Source: Bacteroidota bacterium
Lineage (GTDB): Bacteria > Bacteroidota > Bacteroidia > Cytophagales > Cyclobacteriaceae
Assembly: GCA_018267275.1 (NCBI GenBank)
Contig: JAFDYV010000004.1
Location: 124,001-188,000, forward strand
Direction: 5' to 3'
DNA length: 64,000 nt
The notes below the pieces were generated by a model, which was given only the letters and a program-made list of their open reading frames with translations, did not search any database and was not told the origin of the DNA. This document shows positions 16,392-25,839 of the stretch, in pieces. Position 1 is the stretch's first letter; every line of letters begins with the position of its first letter. The position numbers were made by a program, and so were the translations under genes.

Positions 16392-17681
16392 ATGAGTACC
16401 CGCAGATCGTTCTTCAAAAAATCTTTCGGCATTGCAGGTGCCGCATCGCTCACATCGCTCGCCACGCAGGCAAAGGCGGAAGATATTTCTGAGGCATTAT
16501 TTGAACTAAACCAACTCACACCCGAAATAGCAGCAACGGATGAAGACCTATGGGCGCGCATGGCACAGGCCTACACCGTTTCTCCCAATATTCTCAATCT
16601 TAACAACGGGGGTGTGAGCCCGCAACCCAAGGTGGTGCAAGATGCGGTTGATCGCTATTACCATCTAAGCAACGAAGCGCCCACCTACTACATGTGGCAG
16701 ATTTTAGACAAAGGCCGTGAGCCATTGCGCAGAAAATTAGCCGACTTAGCAGGCGTATCAAATGAAGAATTAGCCATCAATCGAAATACAACAGAAGCAT
16801 TGGGCACCTTTACGTGGGGTATTGACTTGAACAAAGGCGATGAGATTGTGATGACCAAGCAAGATTACCCCAACATGATCCACGCATGGAAACAACGCGA
16901 GTTGCGCGAAGGTGTGAAAATCAATTGGATTAACTTGTCATTGCCTGTTGACAATGATGAGGTGGTGTTAAAAGCCTACATCGATGCAACCACTTCCAAA
17001 ACCAAGATTTGGCACATCACACACTTACTGACTTGGACAGGGCAGATTTTGCCAGCTGCTAAATTGTGTGCGGAGGCACGCAGGCGCGGTATTATTTCAA
17101 TTGTAGATGCAGCACATTCTTTCGCTCATGTGGATTATAAAATTTCTGATTTCAATTGCGATTACTTTGGCACGAGCTTGCACAAGTGGCTGTGTGCACC
17201 GTTTGGCACGGGCCTGATGTACATCCGCAAAGATCGAATTGAAAAAACCTGGCCACTCTTCCCCACCGACAAACCACAGAGCGCAGACATTAGAAAATTT
17301 GAAGCGTTGGGCACACGCTCGTTTGCACCCGAGCAAGCGATTGGGCAGGCCATCGATTTTCACAATGCCATTGGTGCCAGAAGAAAACAAGAGCGACTAC
17401 ATTACTTGAAAAAATATTGGTGCGAGGCTGTCACCAAAAATCCGCGCGTGAAACTGCACATATCATTGAAGCCTGAGTACTCGTGCGCGCTGGGGGCGTT
17501 CAGCATTGATGGTATCGCTCCTGGCGACATTGCCTCAAAGTTGTTTGCTGATTATCAAATCCACACCGTTTCTATTGTATGGGAAAATGTGAGTGCCGTG
17601 CGCGTAACACCCCACGTGTACACCACCACTAAAGACTTGGATCGATTTATTGAGGCGGTGGGGAAGATTGCAACAGCGTAG
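16392..17681 (+). CDS. Tat-exported class V aminotransferase
   Basis: 429 residues. A twin-arginine signal (STRRSFFKKSFGIAGAAS) ends at AKA near residue 29. The body is a class V PLP enzyme of the isopenicillin-N-epimerase/cysteine-desulfurase fold: LNNGGVSPQP near 75, NRNTTEALGTF near 132, IVDAAHSFAHVDY near 237 and the PLP lysine in GTSLHKWLCAPFGTG near 260. It is close in type to the second exported PLP enzyme upstream, with an MFS exporter between. Substrate unknown; racemisation, lyase or aminotransfer are all possible for this group. Its start follows 55 nt after the octamer array. Confidence 0.9.
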   Translation: MSTRRSFFKKSFGIAGAASLTSLATQAKAEDISEALFELNQLTPEIAATDEDLWARMAQAYTVSPNILNLNNGGVSPQPKVVQDAVDRYYHLSNEAPTYYMWQILDKGREPLRRKLADLAGVSNEELAINRNTTEALGTFTWGIDLNKGDEIVMTKQDYPNMIHAWKQRELREGVKINWINLSLPVDNDEVVLKAYIDATTSKTKIWHITHLLTWTGQILPAAKLCAEARRRGIISIVDAAHSFAHVDYKISDFNCDYFGTSLHKWLCAPFGTGLMYIRKDRIEKTWPLFPTDKPQSADIRKFEALGTRSFAPEQAIGQAIDFHNAIGARRKQERLHYLKKYWCEAVTKNPRVKLHISLKPEYSCALGAFSIDGIAPGDIASKLFADYQIHTVSIVWENVSAVRVTPHVYTTTKDLDRFIEAVGKIATA

Positions 17682-17724
17682 AAAGCGGCTTCCAAATATT
17701 GGCACAAAAGCAAAAATTCAAACC

Positions 17725-18225
17725 ATGAATATATTACATAAAGTAACGTGGGTATTTTTCGTGTGTTCAAATATTCAATCGCCAGCGATATGTCAGGACG
17801 AGGATAGCCATGTCATTCGGGTTGTAACGAAAGCTACCACGTCAGGTATTGATTTTCACAAAGAATGTCATCAACCTGCCTTATTTTTTTCAATAGTCGT
17901 CTCATTCAAGAAACATTGTAAAGTTGATACAGTGCTATTTTCTGGTTTGCCAAAATGTATTGAGTCTGAAAGACAGCTATTGAGCGATAATGTGGAAAGA
18001 CGCGTGAACGATTTACAGTTGTCAGAAGAACAATACGGCAATAAATTTATCATCATTTTGTATGCTTGTGTATTAGGAGAAACTTCGGGTGTATCAGAGT
18101 ATAGTATGTCTCAGACCGAATGGACTAAGCTATTCAAGGAAATTGACATCAAACTGCTTAAAGACAAACAATTGAAACAAGTAACCTCTGCTTCCATTAC
18201 CGTTTTCCCTAGAATTAGGAATTAG
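17725..18225 (+). CDS. Exported protein of unknown function
   Basis: 166 residues from the ATG at 17725 (MNILHKVTWVFFVCSNIQS), with a short signal peptide ending near AICQ. A start at 17650 would overlap the aminotransferase gene and is unlikely. Three cysteines in the mature part (HKECHQ, KKHCKVD, LPKCIESE) could form disulfides in the periplasm. No family recognised. It is A/T-richer than its neighbours and ends 4 nt before the VOC gene. Confidence 0.6.
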   Translation: MNILHKVTWVFFVCSNIQSPAICQDEDSHVIRVVTKATTSGIDFHKECHQPALFFSIVVSFKKHCKVDTVLFSGLPKCIESERQLLSDNVERRVNDLQLSEEQYGNKFIIILYACVLGETSGVSEYSMSQTEWTKLFKEIDIKLLKDKQLKQVTSASITVFPRIRN

Positions 18226-18229
18226 ATTA

Positions 18230-18589
18230 ATGCTTGGCCTCCGCACCCTTATCTACAAAGTACCCGATCTCGCCAAAGCGAAAGAATGGTACACTCAAGC
18301 TTTTCAAACCAAGCCTTACTTCGATGAACCATTTTATGTCGGCTTTAACATACGTGGATACGAGCTCGGGCTTGACCCAGATAACACAGGCATAACCAAA
18401 GGGGATACTGCCGTTACCTATTGGGGTGTAGAAGACATCGAAAAAGAATTTGCCAGACTTATTCAATTAGGCGCCACAGAACACAGCAAGCCCACCAATG
18501 TGGGTGGCGATATTATGGTAGCCCCTGTAAAAGACCCTTGGGACAACGTGATTGGGTTGATTTACAATCCGCATTTTAAGGCGCAATAA
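18230..18589 (+). CDS. VOC (glyoxalase/bleomycin-resistance fold) protein
   Basis: 119 residues, one VOC domain: LRTLIYKVPDLAKAKEWYT at the start, GYELGLDPD in the middle and PVKDPWDNVIGLIYNP at the end. The fold uses paired beta-alpha-beta-beta-beta modules to hold a metal or a ligand. The metal positions typical of glyoxalase I are not all obvious, so a non-glyoxalase role is possible. It begins 4 nt after the unknown exported gene. Confidence 0.85.
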   Translation: MLGLRTLIYKVPDLAKAKEWYTQAFQTKPYFDEPFYVGFNIRGYELGLDPDNTGITKGDTAVTYWGVEDIEKEFARLIQLGATEHSKPTNVGGDIMVAPVKDPWDNVIGLIYNPHFKAQ

Positions 18590-18691
18590 CCTGCACAAAG
18601 CTTAAACAATCGTGCCACCTAAATCTGTGAATCAGTGGCAAATACACGCCCATAATTTTCCAAAAACGTTTTTTTCGGAAACATTAATTGA

Positions 18692-18699
18692 TAGTTTTG
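18692..18699 (+). promoter_or_regulatory. Candidate -7 box of the ATP synthase operon
   Basis: TAGTTTTG matches TAnnTTTG and would start transcription about 28 nt before the atpB ATG. A T-run at 18670-18675 lies near the expected -33 position but lacks the G of TTTG. Confidence 0.4.
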
Positions 18700-18731
18700 C
18701 AGTCCAATTGAAAGCCTTAGTCTTTTTTGCG

Positions 18732-19757
18732 ATGAAAAAGCCCTTTTTGACTGTAAAAACCGCGATTTTTGCCCTTTTGGCACTTCTTTCTTTCAGCGCA
18801 ATTCAACCCGCTTTTGCATCTGAATCAGATACTACAAAAGCCGAAGGCTTCGATGCCAACAAAGTGATCATCCACGACGTGCTGGACGACCATATTTGGC
18901 ATTTTTGGGACGGCCACTATGGCACGCTGTACCTACCAGTAATTGTTCATTCGGCAGAGCGCGGCTTAGAGGTATTCTCATCTCATAACTTCTATGACGA
19001 ACACCACAATGCGGTTGAATATAACGGATACAAACTCGAACACAGCCATATTACCCTCAACGGCCAGCCGGTACTAGACCTTTCCATCACTAAAAACGTG
19101 GCCATGCTGTTGATTAACGCCACTTTACTATTGGTGATATTGTTGTCGGTTGCCAGGGCTTACAAAAAGAACGCTGGCAAGGCACCCAAGGGCATTCAAT
19201 CTTTCTTCGAGCCCATTATTGTTTTTGTACGCGATGAAGTGGTGAAGCCGAACATCGGCCATCACTATGAAAAGTATCTTCCTTACTTACTTACCTTATT
19301 TTTCTTTATCCTGTTCGGAAATTTATTGGGCTTGCTGCCCGGTGCCGGTAACTTGACGGGCAACATCGCTGTAACGCTCACGCTGGCAGTATTTACATTT
19401 TTGATCACCAATTTCAGCGGTAACGCCAGCTATTGGGGTCACATCTTTTGGACACCTGGTGTTCCGCTTCCTTTGCGCCCCATCATTTTATTGGTGGAAG
19501 TAATCGGAATTTTTACCAAGCCAATATCATTGACGGTTCGTTTGTTTGTGGCGATTACAGCCGGTCATATTGTATTGTTGAGCTTGATTAGCCTTGCCTT
19601 CATTTTTCAGAGTGTGGCGGTAGGTGCGGTGTCGAGCTTGATTGTGTTGTTTATTAGTTTGATAGAATTGTTGGTGGCCGGTATTCAGGCCTATGTGTTT
19701 ACGCTGTTTACCGCGCTGTACATCGGCATGGCAACAAAAGAACACGACCACCATTAA
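18732..19757 (+). CDS. atpB: ATP synthase Fo subunit a
   Basis: Proton half-channel subunit of F1Fo ATP synthase. 341 residues from the ATG at 18732; a start at 18612 would put 40 residues before an obvious signal peptide. Residues 1-29 form a cleavable signal (ends AFA). Residues 30-110 are a periplasmic extension rich in histidine (ten between 48 and 106). Helices follow from about 118. The channel arginine is in SLTVRLFVAITAGH near 263, and LLVAGIQAYVFTLF is the conserved last helix. It is first in atpBEFHAG. The signal peptide and extension are known in Bacteroidota subunit a. Confidence 0.96.
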   Translation: MKKPFLTVKTAIFALLALLSFSAIQPAFASESDTTKAEGFDANKVIIHDVLDDHIWHFWDGHYGTLYLPVIVHSAERGLEVFSSHNFYDEHHNAVEYNGYKLEHSHITLNGQPVLDLSITKNVAMLLINATLLLVILLSVARAYKKNAGKAPKGIQSFFEPIIVFVRDEVVKPNIGHHYEKYLPYLLTLFFFILFGNLLGLLPGAGNLTGNIAVTLTLAVFTFLITNFSGNASYWGHIFWTPGVPLPLRPIILLVEVIGIFTKPISLTVRLFVAITAGHIVLLSLISLAFIFQSVAVGAVSSLIVLFISLIELLVAGIQAYVFTLFTALYIGMATKEHDHH

Positions 19758-19787
19758 AGATACCTCTAGCGTTTGCGGCAGGGATTT

Positions 19788-19810
19788 ACCCTGACCGCCA
19801 GCGTCAGGGT
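19788..19810 (+). other. Hairpin between atpB and atpE
   Basis: ACCCTGAC-CGCCAGC-GTCAGGGT is a perfect 8-bp stem with a 7-nt loop, followed by TTGTTTC and not a full U-run. In the operon it could protect upstream mRNA ends or slow transcription, but it is unlikely to terminate fully. It may also be a repeat. Confidence 0.55.
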
Positions 19811-19823
19811 TTGTTTCACTTAA

Positions 19824-20078
<255 letters not shown>

Positions 20079-20094
20079 AACCAAAAAAGCTTGA

Positions 20095-20130
20095 GCCCTG
20101 GCACTTGGCCGGGGCCATTCTTTTGCTTTT
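20095..20130 (+). terminator. Terminator-like hairpin between atpE and atpF
   Basis: GCCCTGG-CACTTGG-CCGGGGC is a 7-bp stem with one G-U pair, followed by CATTCTTTTGCTTTT, a broken U-tract. In mid-operon it probably acts as a partial terminator or mRNA 3'-end stabiliser, which would raise atpE over the genes that follow. Confidence 0.5.
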
Positions 20131-20169
20131 CAAAGACTACAGAAAAAGAATTATAGACTGATTTAAAAT

Positions 20170-20664
20170 ATGGAACTCTTAACCCCCGGCACAGGTCTCA
20201 TCATTTGGCAAGCCATCATTTTTATTGCCTTGTTCTTTTTGCTTTCGAAGTTGGCGTGGAAGCCCATTGTTGCTTCGCTCAAAGAAAGAGAGGAGTCAAT
20301 TCAATCGGCATTGGATGCTGCCGAAAAAGCCAAAATTGAAATGGCTTCTTTAAAATCTGACAATGAAAAATTGTTGAAAGAAGCCCGTGAAGAGCGCGAC
20401 AAAATTTTGCGGGAAGCACGCGAAGCAGCTAACCGCTTCCACGATGAAGCACGGGCTGCGGCTAAGAAAAATGCGGATCGCATTATTGAGGATGCCAAAG
20501 CTGTCATCCACACTGAGAAAGCAGCCTCGTTGCGCGATGTGAAGGCGCAAGTAGCCATGTTCTCGCTGAACATTGCAGAGAAATTGATCAAGAAGAATTT
20601 ATCGGACGATAAAGCGCAGAAAGAATTGACTGATGCCTTTATCAAGGATTTGAAATTGAATTAA
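20170..20664 (+). CDS. atpF: ATP synthase Fo subunit b
   Basis: 164 residues. One membrane helix near 8-28 (GLIIWQAIIFIALFFLLSKL), then a long charged coiled coil (about 35-145) rich in Glu, Lys and Ala that forms the peripheral stalk. Typical length for a bacterial subunit b. Only one b gene is present, so the stalk should be a homodimer. Confidence 0.95.
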   Translation: MELLTPGTGLIIWQAIIFIALFFLLSKLAWKPIVASLKEREESIQSALDAAEKAKIEMASLKSDNEKLLKEAREERDKILREAREAANRFHDEARAAAKKNADRIIEDAKAVIHTEKAASLRDVKAQVAMFSLNIAEKLIKKNLSDDKAQKELTDAFIKDLKLN

Positions 20665-20679
20665 GAAACTTTCCCGTTC

Positions 20680-21240
20680 ATGGCCCAATCTCGCGTAGCC
20701 TCCCGATATGTAAAATCACTGCTCTCGCTGGCAGAAGAGCAAAAGGTGCTTGACCAAGTGCATGCCGACATGCAACTGTTGGACAGCGTTTGCAAAAGCA
20801 GCCGTGATTTTGCTTTGATGTTGAAAAGCCCGATCATCAAGCACGATAAGAAGCGCGATATCCTCGAGGCAATTTTTAAGAATAAAGTGCATTCGCTCAC
20901 CATGGCCATCATCGATATTCTAACAAAGAAAAATCGTGAGCCATTGTTGCCGGGCATCGCAGCAGAATTTCACCAAGCTTATAACGTTTACAAGGGCATA
21001 CAAAAGGCGAGCGTCATAAGCGCCACAGCGTTAGATGTTGCTACACGCAATGAAATTGAAGCCATCGTTAAAAAGCTAAGTAATAAAAGCAAGGTAGAAA
21101 TCGATCAAAAAGTAGACAGCAGCCTGATTGGCGGATTTGTGTTGAACGTGGGCGACAAGCAGATTGATGCCTCTATCAAGACAAAACTGAAATCGCTACA
21201 GGTGAAGTTTAGCGGAAACCCATATATCAAGGAATTTTAA
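20680..21240 (+). CDS. atpH: ATP synthase F1 subunit delta
   Basis: 186 residues. The N-terminal helical bundle has SRVASRYVKSLLSLAEEQ, and the C-terminal part has KVDSSLIGGFVLNVGDKQID, the delta/OSCP signature. It joins the b dimer to the top of the alpha3beta3 head. It begins 15 nt after atpF. Confidence 0.94.
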   Translation: MAQSRVASRYVKSLLSLAEEQKVLDQVHADMQLLDSVCKSSRDFALMLKSPIIKHDKKRDILEAIFKNKVHSLTMAIIDILTKKNREPLLPGIAAEFHQAYNVYKGIQKASVISATALDVATRNEIEAIVKKLSNKSKVEIDQKVDSSLIGGFVLNVGDKQIDASIKTKLKSLQVKFSGNPYIKEF

Positions 21241-21274
21241 AATCGTAAATCACAATTTGTAAATCATAAATTTT
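21240..21274. repeat. Heptamer array between atpH and atpA
   Basis: Five 7-bp units starting on the last base of the atpH stop codon: AAATCGT, AAATCAC, AATTTGT, AAATCAT, AAATTTT. The array fills the gap and ends 2 nt before the atpA ATG. Confidence 0.6.
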
Positions 21275-21276
21275 TT

Positions 21277-22851
21277 ATGGCAGAAATCAGACCCGAAGAA
21301 ATCTCTTCAATATTGCGCGAGCAACTTTCGCAATCGCGCACCGATGCTCAGTTACAAGAAGTGGGCACCGTGCTTACCGTTGGTGATGGCGTGGCACGGA
21401 TTTATGGTTTAACCAAAGCCCAAGCCGGTGAGTTGATTGAATTTGAAAACGGCTTGAAAGCGTTGGTGCTTAACCTGGAAGAAGACAATGTGGGTGCCGT
21501 ATTGTTGGGCGAGTCAAAAGATATCAAAGAAGGCAACACGGTAAAGCGCACGGGTCAAATCGCATCTATTAAAGTAGGTGAAGGCTTGCTCGGTCGCGTG
21601 GTGGACACTTTGGCTGCCCCGATTGATGGCAAAGGCCCTATCACTGGCGAATTGTATGAAATGCCATTGGAGCGTAAAGCTCCCGGGGTAATCTTTCGTC
21701 AGCCTGTAAACGAGCCACTGCAAACGGGTATCAAAGCGATTGACGCGATGATTCCGATCGGTCGTGGTCAGCGTGAATTGATTATTGGTGACCGCCAAAC
21801 AGGTAAAACAGCTGTGGCAATCGACACGATCATCAACCAAAAAGAATTTTATGAAGCAGGCAAACCTGTTTATTGTATCTATGTAGCCATTGGCCAAAAA
21901 GCTTCAACGGTAGCGGGTGTTGCTGCTACGCTAGAGAAAGCAGGCGCGATGCCTTATACAGTGATTGTCTCTGCTTCCGCTTCTGACCCAGCGCCAATGC
22001 AGTTCTTCGCACCATTTTCCGGTGCATCAATTGGCGAATTCTTCCGCGACACCGGTCGGCCTGCGTTGGTAATCTATGACGACTTGTCGAAGCAAGCAGT
22101 AGCTTACCGTGAAGTATCTCTGTTGTTGAGAAGACCTCCGGGCCGCGAAGCTTATCCTGGTGACGTGTTCTACTTGCACTCACGTTTGTTGGAACGCGCT
22201 GCGAAAGTGATCAACAACGATGAAATCGCACGTAACATGAACGACCTTCCTGCTTCTATCAAGCACTTGGTAAAGGGTGGAGGTTCATTAACAGCTTTGC
22301 CAATCATCGAAACGCAAGCCAATGACGTGTCAGCTTATATCCCGACTAACGTAATTTCAATTACCGATGGTCAGATATTTTTGGAAACGAACTTATTTAA
22401 CTCGGGTATCCGCCCTGCAATTAACGTAGGTATTTCGGTATCGCGCGTGGGTGGTTCTGCTCAGATTAAGTCAATGAAGAAAGTGGCAGGTACGTTGAAG
22501 CTTGACCAAGCCCAGTTCCGCGAATTGGAGGCGTTTGCGAAATTTGGTTCTGACTTGGATGCCGCTACTAAACTTACCATTGAGCGCGGGCGCAGAAACG
22601 TGGAGGTGCTCAAGCAGCCACAGTACCAACCTTTCCGTGTAGAAGAACAAGTAGCTATTATTCTTGCTTCTACCAAAGGGTACATTGACCGTGTGCCGGT
22701 TGCCAAGGTGAAAGAATTTGAGACCGAGTTTTTAACGTTGATGAGAGCGCAACACAAGACTGTTTTGCAAAACTTCGCAGTTGGCAAGTTTGAAGATGCC
22801 GATGCTGAAGTAGTGAAGAAGGTAGCGTTGGAGCTTGCATCGAAATATTAA
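21277..22851 (+). CDS. atpA: ATP synthase F1 subunit alpha
   Basis: 524 residues, the non-catalytic nucleotide-binding subunit. Walker A is GDRQTGKTA near 170, the Walker B strand [13 protein letters not shown] near 263, and the alpha signature [17 protein letters not shown] near 378. Length is usual. The heptamer array separates it from atpH. The catalytic beta subunit is not in this window. Confidence 0.98.
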   Translation: MAEIRPEEISSILREQLSQSRTDAQLQEVGTVLTVGDGVARIYGLTKAQAGELIEFENGLKALVLNLEEDNVGAVLLGESKDIKEGNTVKRTGQIASIKVGEGLLGRVVDTLAAPIDGKGPITGELYEMPLERKAPGVIFRQPVNEPLQTGIKAIDAMIPIGRGQRELIIGDRQTGKTAVAIDTIINQKEFYEAGKPVYCIYVAIGQKASTVAGVAATLEKAGAMPYTVIVSASASDPAPMQFFAPFSGASIGEFFRDTGRPALVIYDDLSKQAVAYREVSLLLRRPPGREAYPGDVFYLHSRLLERAAKVINNDEIARNMNDLPASIKHLVKGGGSLTALPIIETQANDVSAYIPTNVISITDGQIFLETNLFNSGIRPAINVGISVSRVGGSAQIKSMKKVAGTLKLDQAQFRELEAFAKFGSDLDAATKLTIERGRRNVEVLKQPQYQPFRVEEQVAIILASTKGYIDRVPVAKVKEFETEFLTLMRAQHKTVLQNFAVGKFEDADAEVVKKVALELASKY

Positions 22852-22872
22852 TTATCAATTAGACGATGAGTT

Positions 22873-22920
22873 AATTGCCCAATTCATCGCCAAATTGGCT
22901 AATTGATTCATTGAAAAATT
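22873..22920. repeat. Octamer array between atpA and atpG
   Basis: Six 8-bp units can be laid out: AATTGCCC, AATTCATC, GCCAAATT, GGCTAATT, GATTCATT, GAAAAATT. It starts 21 nt after the atpA stop and ends 6 nt before the atpG ATG. The units are more degenerate than at other loci, so this member is the weakest. Confidence 0.4.
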
Positions 22921-22926
22921 ACTGGT

Positions 22927-23814
22927 ATGCCTAGTTTAAAAGAAGTAAAAAGTAGAATTACGTCAGTCATCTCTACGCAGCAGATAACCAAAGCCATGAA
23001 GATGGTGGCGGCCGCGAAGTTGCGCAAGTCGCAAGATCGCATTATGCAGATGCGTCCATTTGCAAAAAAGATGAATGCGCTTCTCCAAAATTTGTCTTCG
23101 GCAGAAACGGACGGACAAGCTTGGTATAGCCACGTGCGTGAAGAAAAAAAGATCTTGATTATTGCCATTACTTCTGACCGCGGGCTATGCGGAGCGTTTA
23201 ATAGCTCAATCTTCAAGGCTACCCAGCGTTTGGTGGAAGAGAAGTACGCAGAACAGGCAAAACTTGGTAACGTAACCTACTTGCCTTTAGGCAAAAAGGC
23301 CTTTGAATACTTTGAAAAGCGCAAAGCAAAATCAATCGATCAATACTGGCAGTTGTTTCACAATTTATCTTTTGAAGAAGTTGCTGAGATTGGGGAACAT
23401 GTGATGTCTGCTTTCCAAAAAGGTGAGTTTGATAAAGTCGAGATTGTTTACAACGAATTCAAAAACGTAGCGACTCAAATCTTGCGCACTGAGCAATTCT
23501 TGCCCATTTTGCCACCAACAGAAAACCATTCCGCTGATGGTCAAACTCAAATCGATTACATCTATCAGCCGAATCAACAAGAAATACTTTCTGGCTTGAT
23601 CCCTAAGTCATTGAAGGTACAATTGTATAAAGCAGTCCTGGATTCCAACGCGGCAGAAAATGGCGCCCGCATGACAGCGATGGATAAAGCCACCGACAAC
23701 GCAGGTGAATTGCTGAAAGAATTGAAGTTAACGTACAATAGAACGCGTCAAGCCGCGATCACCAAAGAGATTTTGGAGATTGTGGCAGGAGCCGAAGCGC
23801 TGAAGTCAGCTTAG
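22927..23814 (+). CDS. atpG: ATP synthase F1 subunit gamma
   Basis: 295 residues, the central rotor shaft. The N-terminal helix has RITSVISTQQITKAMKMVA, a Rossmann-like middle has ITSDRGLCGAFN near 79, and the C-terminal helix ends TRQAAITKEILEIVAGAEAL. It is the last gene of the operon; atpD and atpC do not follow, which is usual in this phylum. Confidence 0.96.
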   Translation: MPSLKEVKSRITSVISTQQITKAMKMVAAAKLRKSQDRIMQMRPFAKKMNALLQNLSSAETDGQAWYSHVREEKKILIIAITSDRGLCGAFNSSIFKATQRLVEEKYAEQAKLGNVTYLPLGKKAFEYFEKRKAKSIDQYWQLFHNLSFEEVAEIGEHVMSAFQKGEFDKVEIVYNEFKNVATQILRTEQFLPILPPTENHSADGQTQIDYIYQPNQQEILSGLIPKSLKVQLYKAVLDSNAAENGARMTAMDKATDNAGELLKELKLTYNRTRQAAITKEILEIVAGAEALKSA

Positions 23815-23899
23815 CGTATTTCTTAAACGTAGGGGCAATTGGCAAACATTGGCTTTCCTGCTCCTTGAAACTATCGTATAGAAAAACTATCTTTAGGTC

Positions 23900-24436
23900 A
23901 TGAAGGATTTAATTACAAGTCCACCTCGAAGCATTATCGAGGTTTACAAAAGCCTTCCTGAAGGGAGTTTAGTAGAGTTAATAGATGACACTATTTATAT
24001 GTCCCCTGCCCCGAAGTTTATTCACCAAAAGACATCTCGAATTATTGCTCGTCAACTTGAGAATTTAATTGTGGATACAGGACTAGGCGAAGTGATTTCA
24101 GCCCCTTTTGATGTTTATTTGGATGAAAAGAGCAATGCAGTTCAGCCGGATATAACTCTTATTCTTAGTGAAAATATTCACATAATCGGAGAGGATGGGT
24201 GCGTCCACGGAATCCCCGATATGCTCATTGAGATTTTATCAACTGGAAATGAGGAGAATGATACCATCAAGAAGAAAGAACTCTATGAACGTTTCGGGGT
24301 AAAGGAATACTGGATAGTTGATCCAACCTTAAAACTCGCTACAGGGTACACATTGTTAAATGGAAAGTACAAAATGCTGGACGTAGTAACCGGTACAATC
24401 AACTCACCTTTGTTACGAATCTCGGTTAAATTTTAG
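23900..24436 (+). CDS. Uma2-family (DUF820) putative endonuclease
   Basis: 178 residues. The PD-(D/E)xK nuclease pattern is visible: Asp in VQPDITLIL near 92, Glu-x-Leu in MLIEILST near 112, then Lys in KKKELYERFGVKEYWIVDP near 126-144. The family is abundant in cyanobacteria and in some Bacteroidota, and its biological role is not settled. It stands alone, followed by a terminator. Confidence 0.85.
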   Translation: MKDLITSPPRSIIEVYKSLPEGSLVELIDDTIYMSPAPKFIHQKTSRIIARQLENLIVDTGLGEVISAPFDVYLDEKSNAVQPDITLILSENIHIIGEDGCVHGIPDMLIEILSTGNEENDTIKKKELYERFGVKEYWIVDPTLKLATGYTLLNGKYKMLDVVTGTINSPLLRISVKF

Positions 24437-24494
24437 TCAAATCACTAATTTTACCTTGCTTGCAGCTTAGAAGTTCAGCCAAAATATTTTAAAG

Positions 24495-24523
24495 ACCCTT
24501 AGCAGTTTTGTTAGGGGTTTTTT
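24495..24523 (+). terminator. Rho-independent terminator after the Uma2 gene
   Basis: ACCCTTA / TAGGGGT is a 7-bp stem with one G-U pair and a 10-nt loop, followed by a run of six T. It ends 33 nt before the next start codon. Confidence 0.75.
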
Positions 24524-24556
24524 GTTTAGTCCCTTTGACTCAAATTTATACATCCT

Positions 24557-25837
24557 ATGAATTTGAACTTTTTGTTCGTCCTTTTCTTTTCATATTGGGC
24601 ACCCCGGGGAAACATTATTGCCGATGGTTATGTCGACAAGCTTTCCGTGCATGTGGGTGATTCGCTTACTGTGTTTCTCAACGCATACAAAGCACAAGAT
24701 GATTTTGTGTTGCGGCTCTATGATCTGAAGGGCAATGCAGTGGCCCGCTACAAGGTGGCTGTTACCCCACAAGAAAGACGAAAAGACAAACCGTGGGAAA
24801 ACGGCTTCGGCTATAAACCAACCCTCAAGATTAAAGTGCCTCCCCTCAAAAGTGGTGTCTACCTATGGAATGATGAGATTCCATTTGTGGTCAAGTCCAC
24901 CAAGGCAAAAATTATAGTTGTCTATTCTTCTAATACCGAAAACGCCTATTGCAACGCGGGCGGCAAAAGTTTGTACGCATTCAACTCAACGGAGAAGAAG
25001 CCCGCGGCCATCGTTTCATTTCTGCGCCCAATACCACTGCCGCGGCATTCAGAGGCATTTCTAAAATGGTTTTGCAAGCAAAACTATAGCGAGGTGGGCT
25101 ATATTACCGACAGTGACCTGGACAGCTTTGATGAGATAAAAAATGCCAAACTGCTGATGATTGTGGGGCACAGCGAGTATTGGACCTTAGATGCGCGGAG
25201 AAACTTTGATCGGTTTGTGGACGAAGGGAAAAATGCATTGGTGCTCTCAGGCAACACTATGTGGTGGCAGGTGCGCTACGATAAAAATAAAAGTCAATTG
25301 ATCGGTTATAAAGATTATCCTGATCCGGAACCAAATGTCTGTCTTCACACCACCCGTTGGAATGAGCAACAATTGGGTTACCCGATCGTAAACTCCATCG
25401 GGGCCGATTTTGCGCATGCCGGTTATGGATTGAAGCAAGACAAAGGTTGGGATGGCTACAAGATTGTAAACGCAAAATCTCCACTCTTGAGAGGTATTCG
25501 CTTAAAGAATGGAGAAGTACTGAAGCTATCATCGGACGAGAACGATGGCGCACCCCTCCTAGGCTACGAACAAGGCCGACCGATCATCGATCAATCGCAA
25601 TTGGGATTCGAGAAAATTGAATTGATTGGATATGACTCTACATTCCGGATCAATCCGGGTGTGGCCACATGGATGGTATTCAAGAAAACTAAAAAGTCAG
25701 GAATTGTAATCAATACGGCCTCGACAGATTGGTGTTCGCATCGCGGCATGGGCAGCAATGAGATCAAAAAGATCACATTGAACATGATCAATAAACTACT
25801 CCGAAACGAAACCGTGTTTACGGCTGAGGAAAAATGA
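24557..25837 (+). CDS. Protein with N,N-dimethylformamidase large-subunit-like C-terminal domain
   Basis: 426 residues. A short hydrophobic N-terminus (about 1-17) suggests export, then a beta-sandwich (about 20-115, ADGYVDKLSVHVGDSL). Residues about 120-420 match the DMFase-beta-like domain: PRHSEAFLKWF near 155, ITDSDLD near 180, IVGHSEYWTLDARRNFD near 198-214, a GNTMWWQVRYD block near 233 and ASTDWCSHRG near 393. The domain belongs to a glutamine-amidotransferase-like fold, but most members have no tested substrate. It ends 2 nt before the stop of the convergent desaturase gene. Confidence 0.75.
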   Translation: MNLNFLFVLFFSYWAPRGNIIADGYVDKLSVHVGDSLTVFLNAYKAQDDFVLRLYDLKGNAVARYKVAVTPQERRKDKPWENGFGYKPTLKIKVPPLKSGVYLWNDEIPFVVKSTKAKIIVVYSSNTENAYCNAGGKSLYAFNSTEKKPAAIVSFLRPIPLPRHSEAFLKWFCKQNYSEVGYITDSDLDSFDEIKNAKLLMIVGHSEYWTLDARRNFDRFVDEGKNALVLSGNTMWWQVRYDKNKSQLIGYKDYPDPEPNVCLHTTRWNEQQLGYPIVNSIGADFAHAGYGLKQDKGWDGYKIVNAKSPLLRGIRLKNGEVLKLSSDENDGAPLLGYEQGRPIIDQSQLGFEKIELIGYDSTFRINPGVATWMVFKKTKKSGIVINTASTDWCSHRGMGSNEIKKITLNMINKLLRNETVFTAEEK

Positions 25838-25839
25838 GA

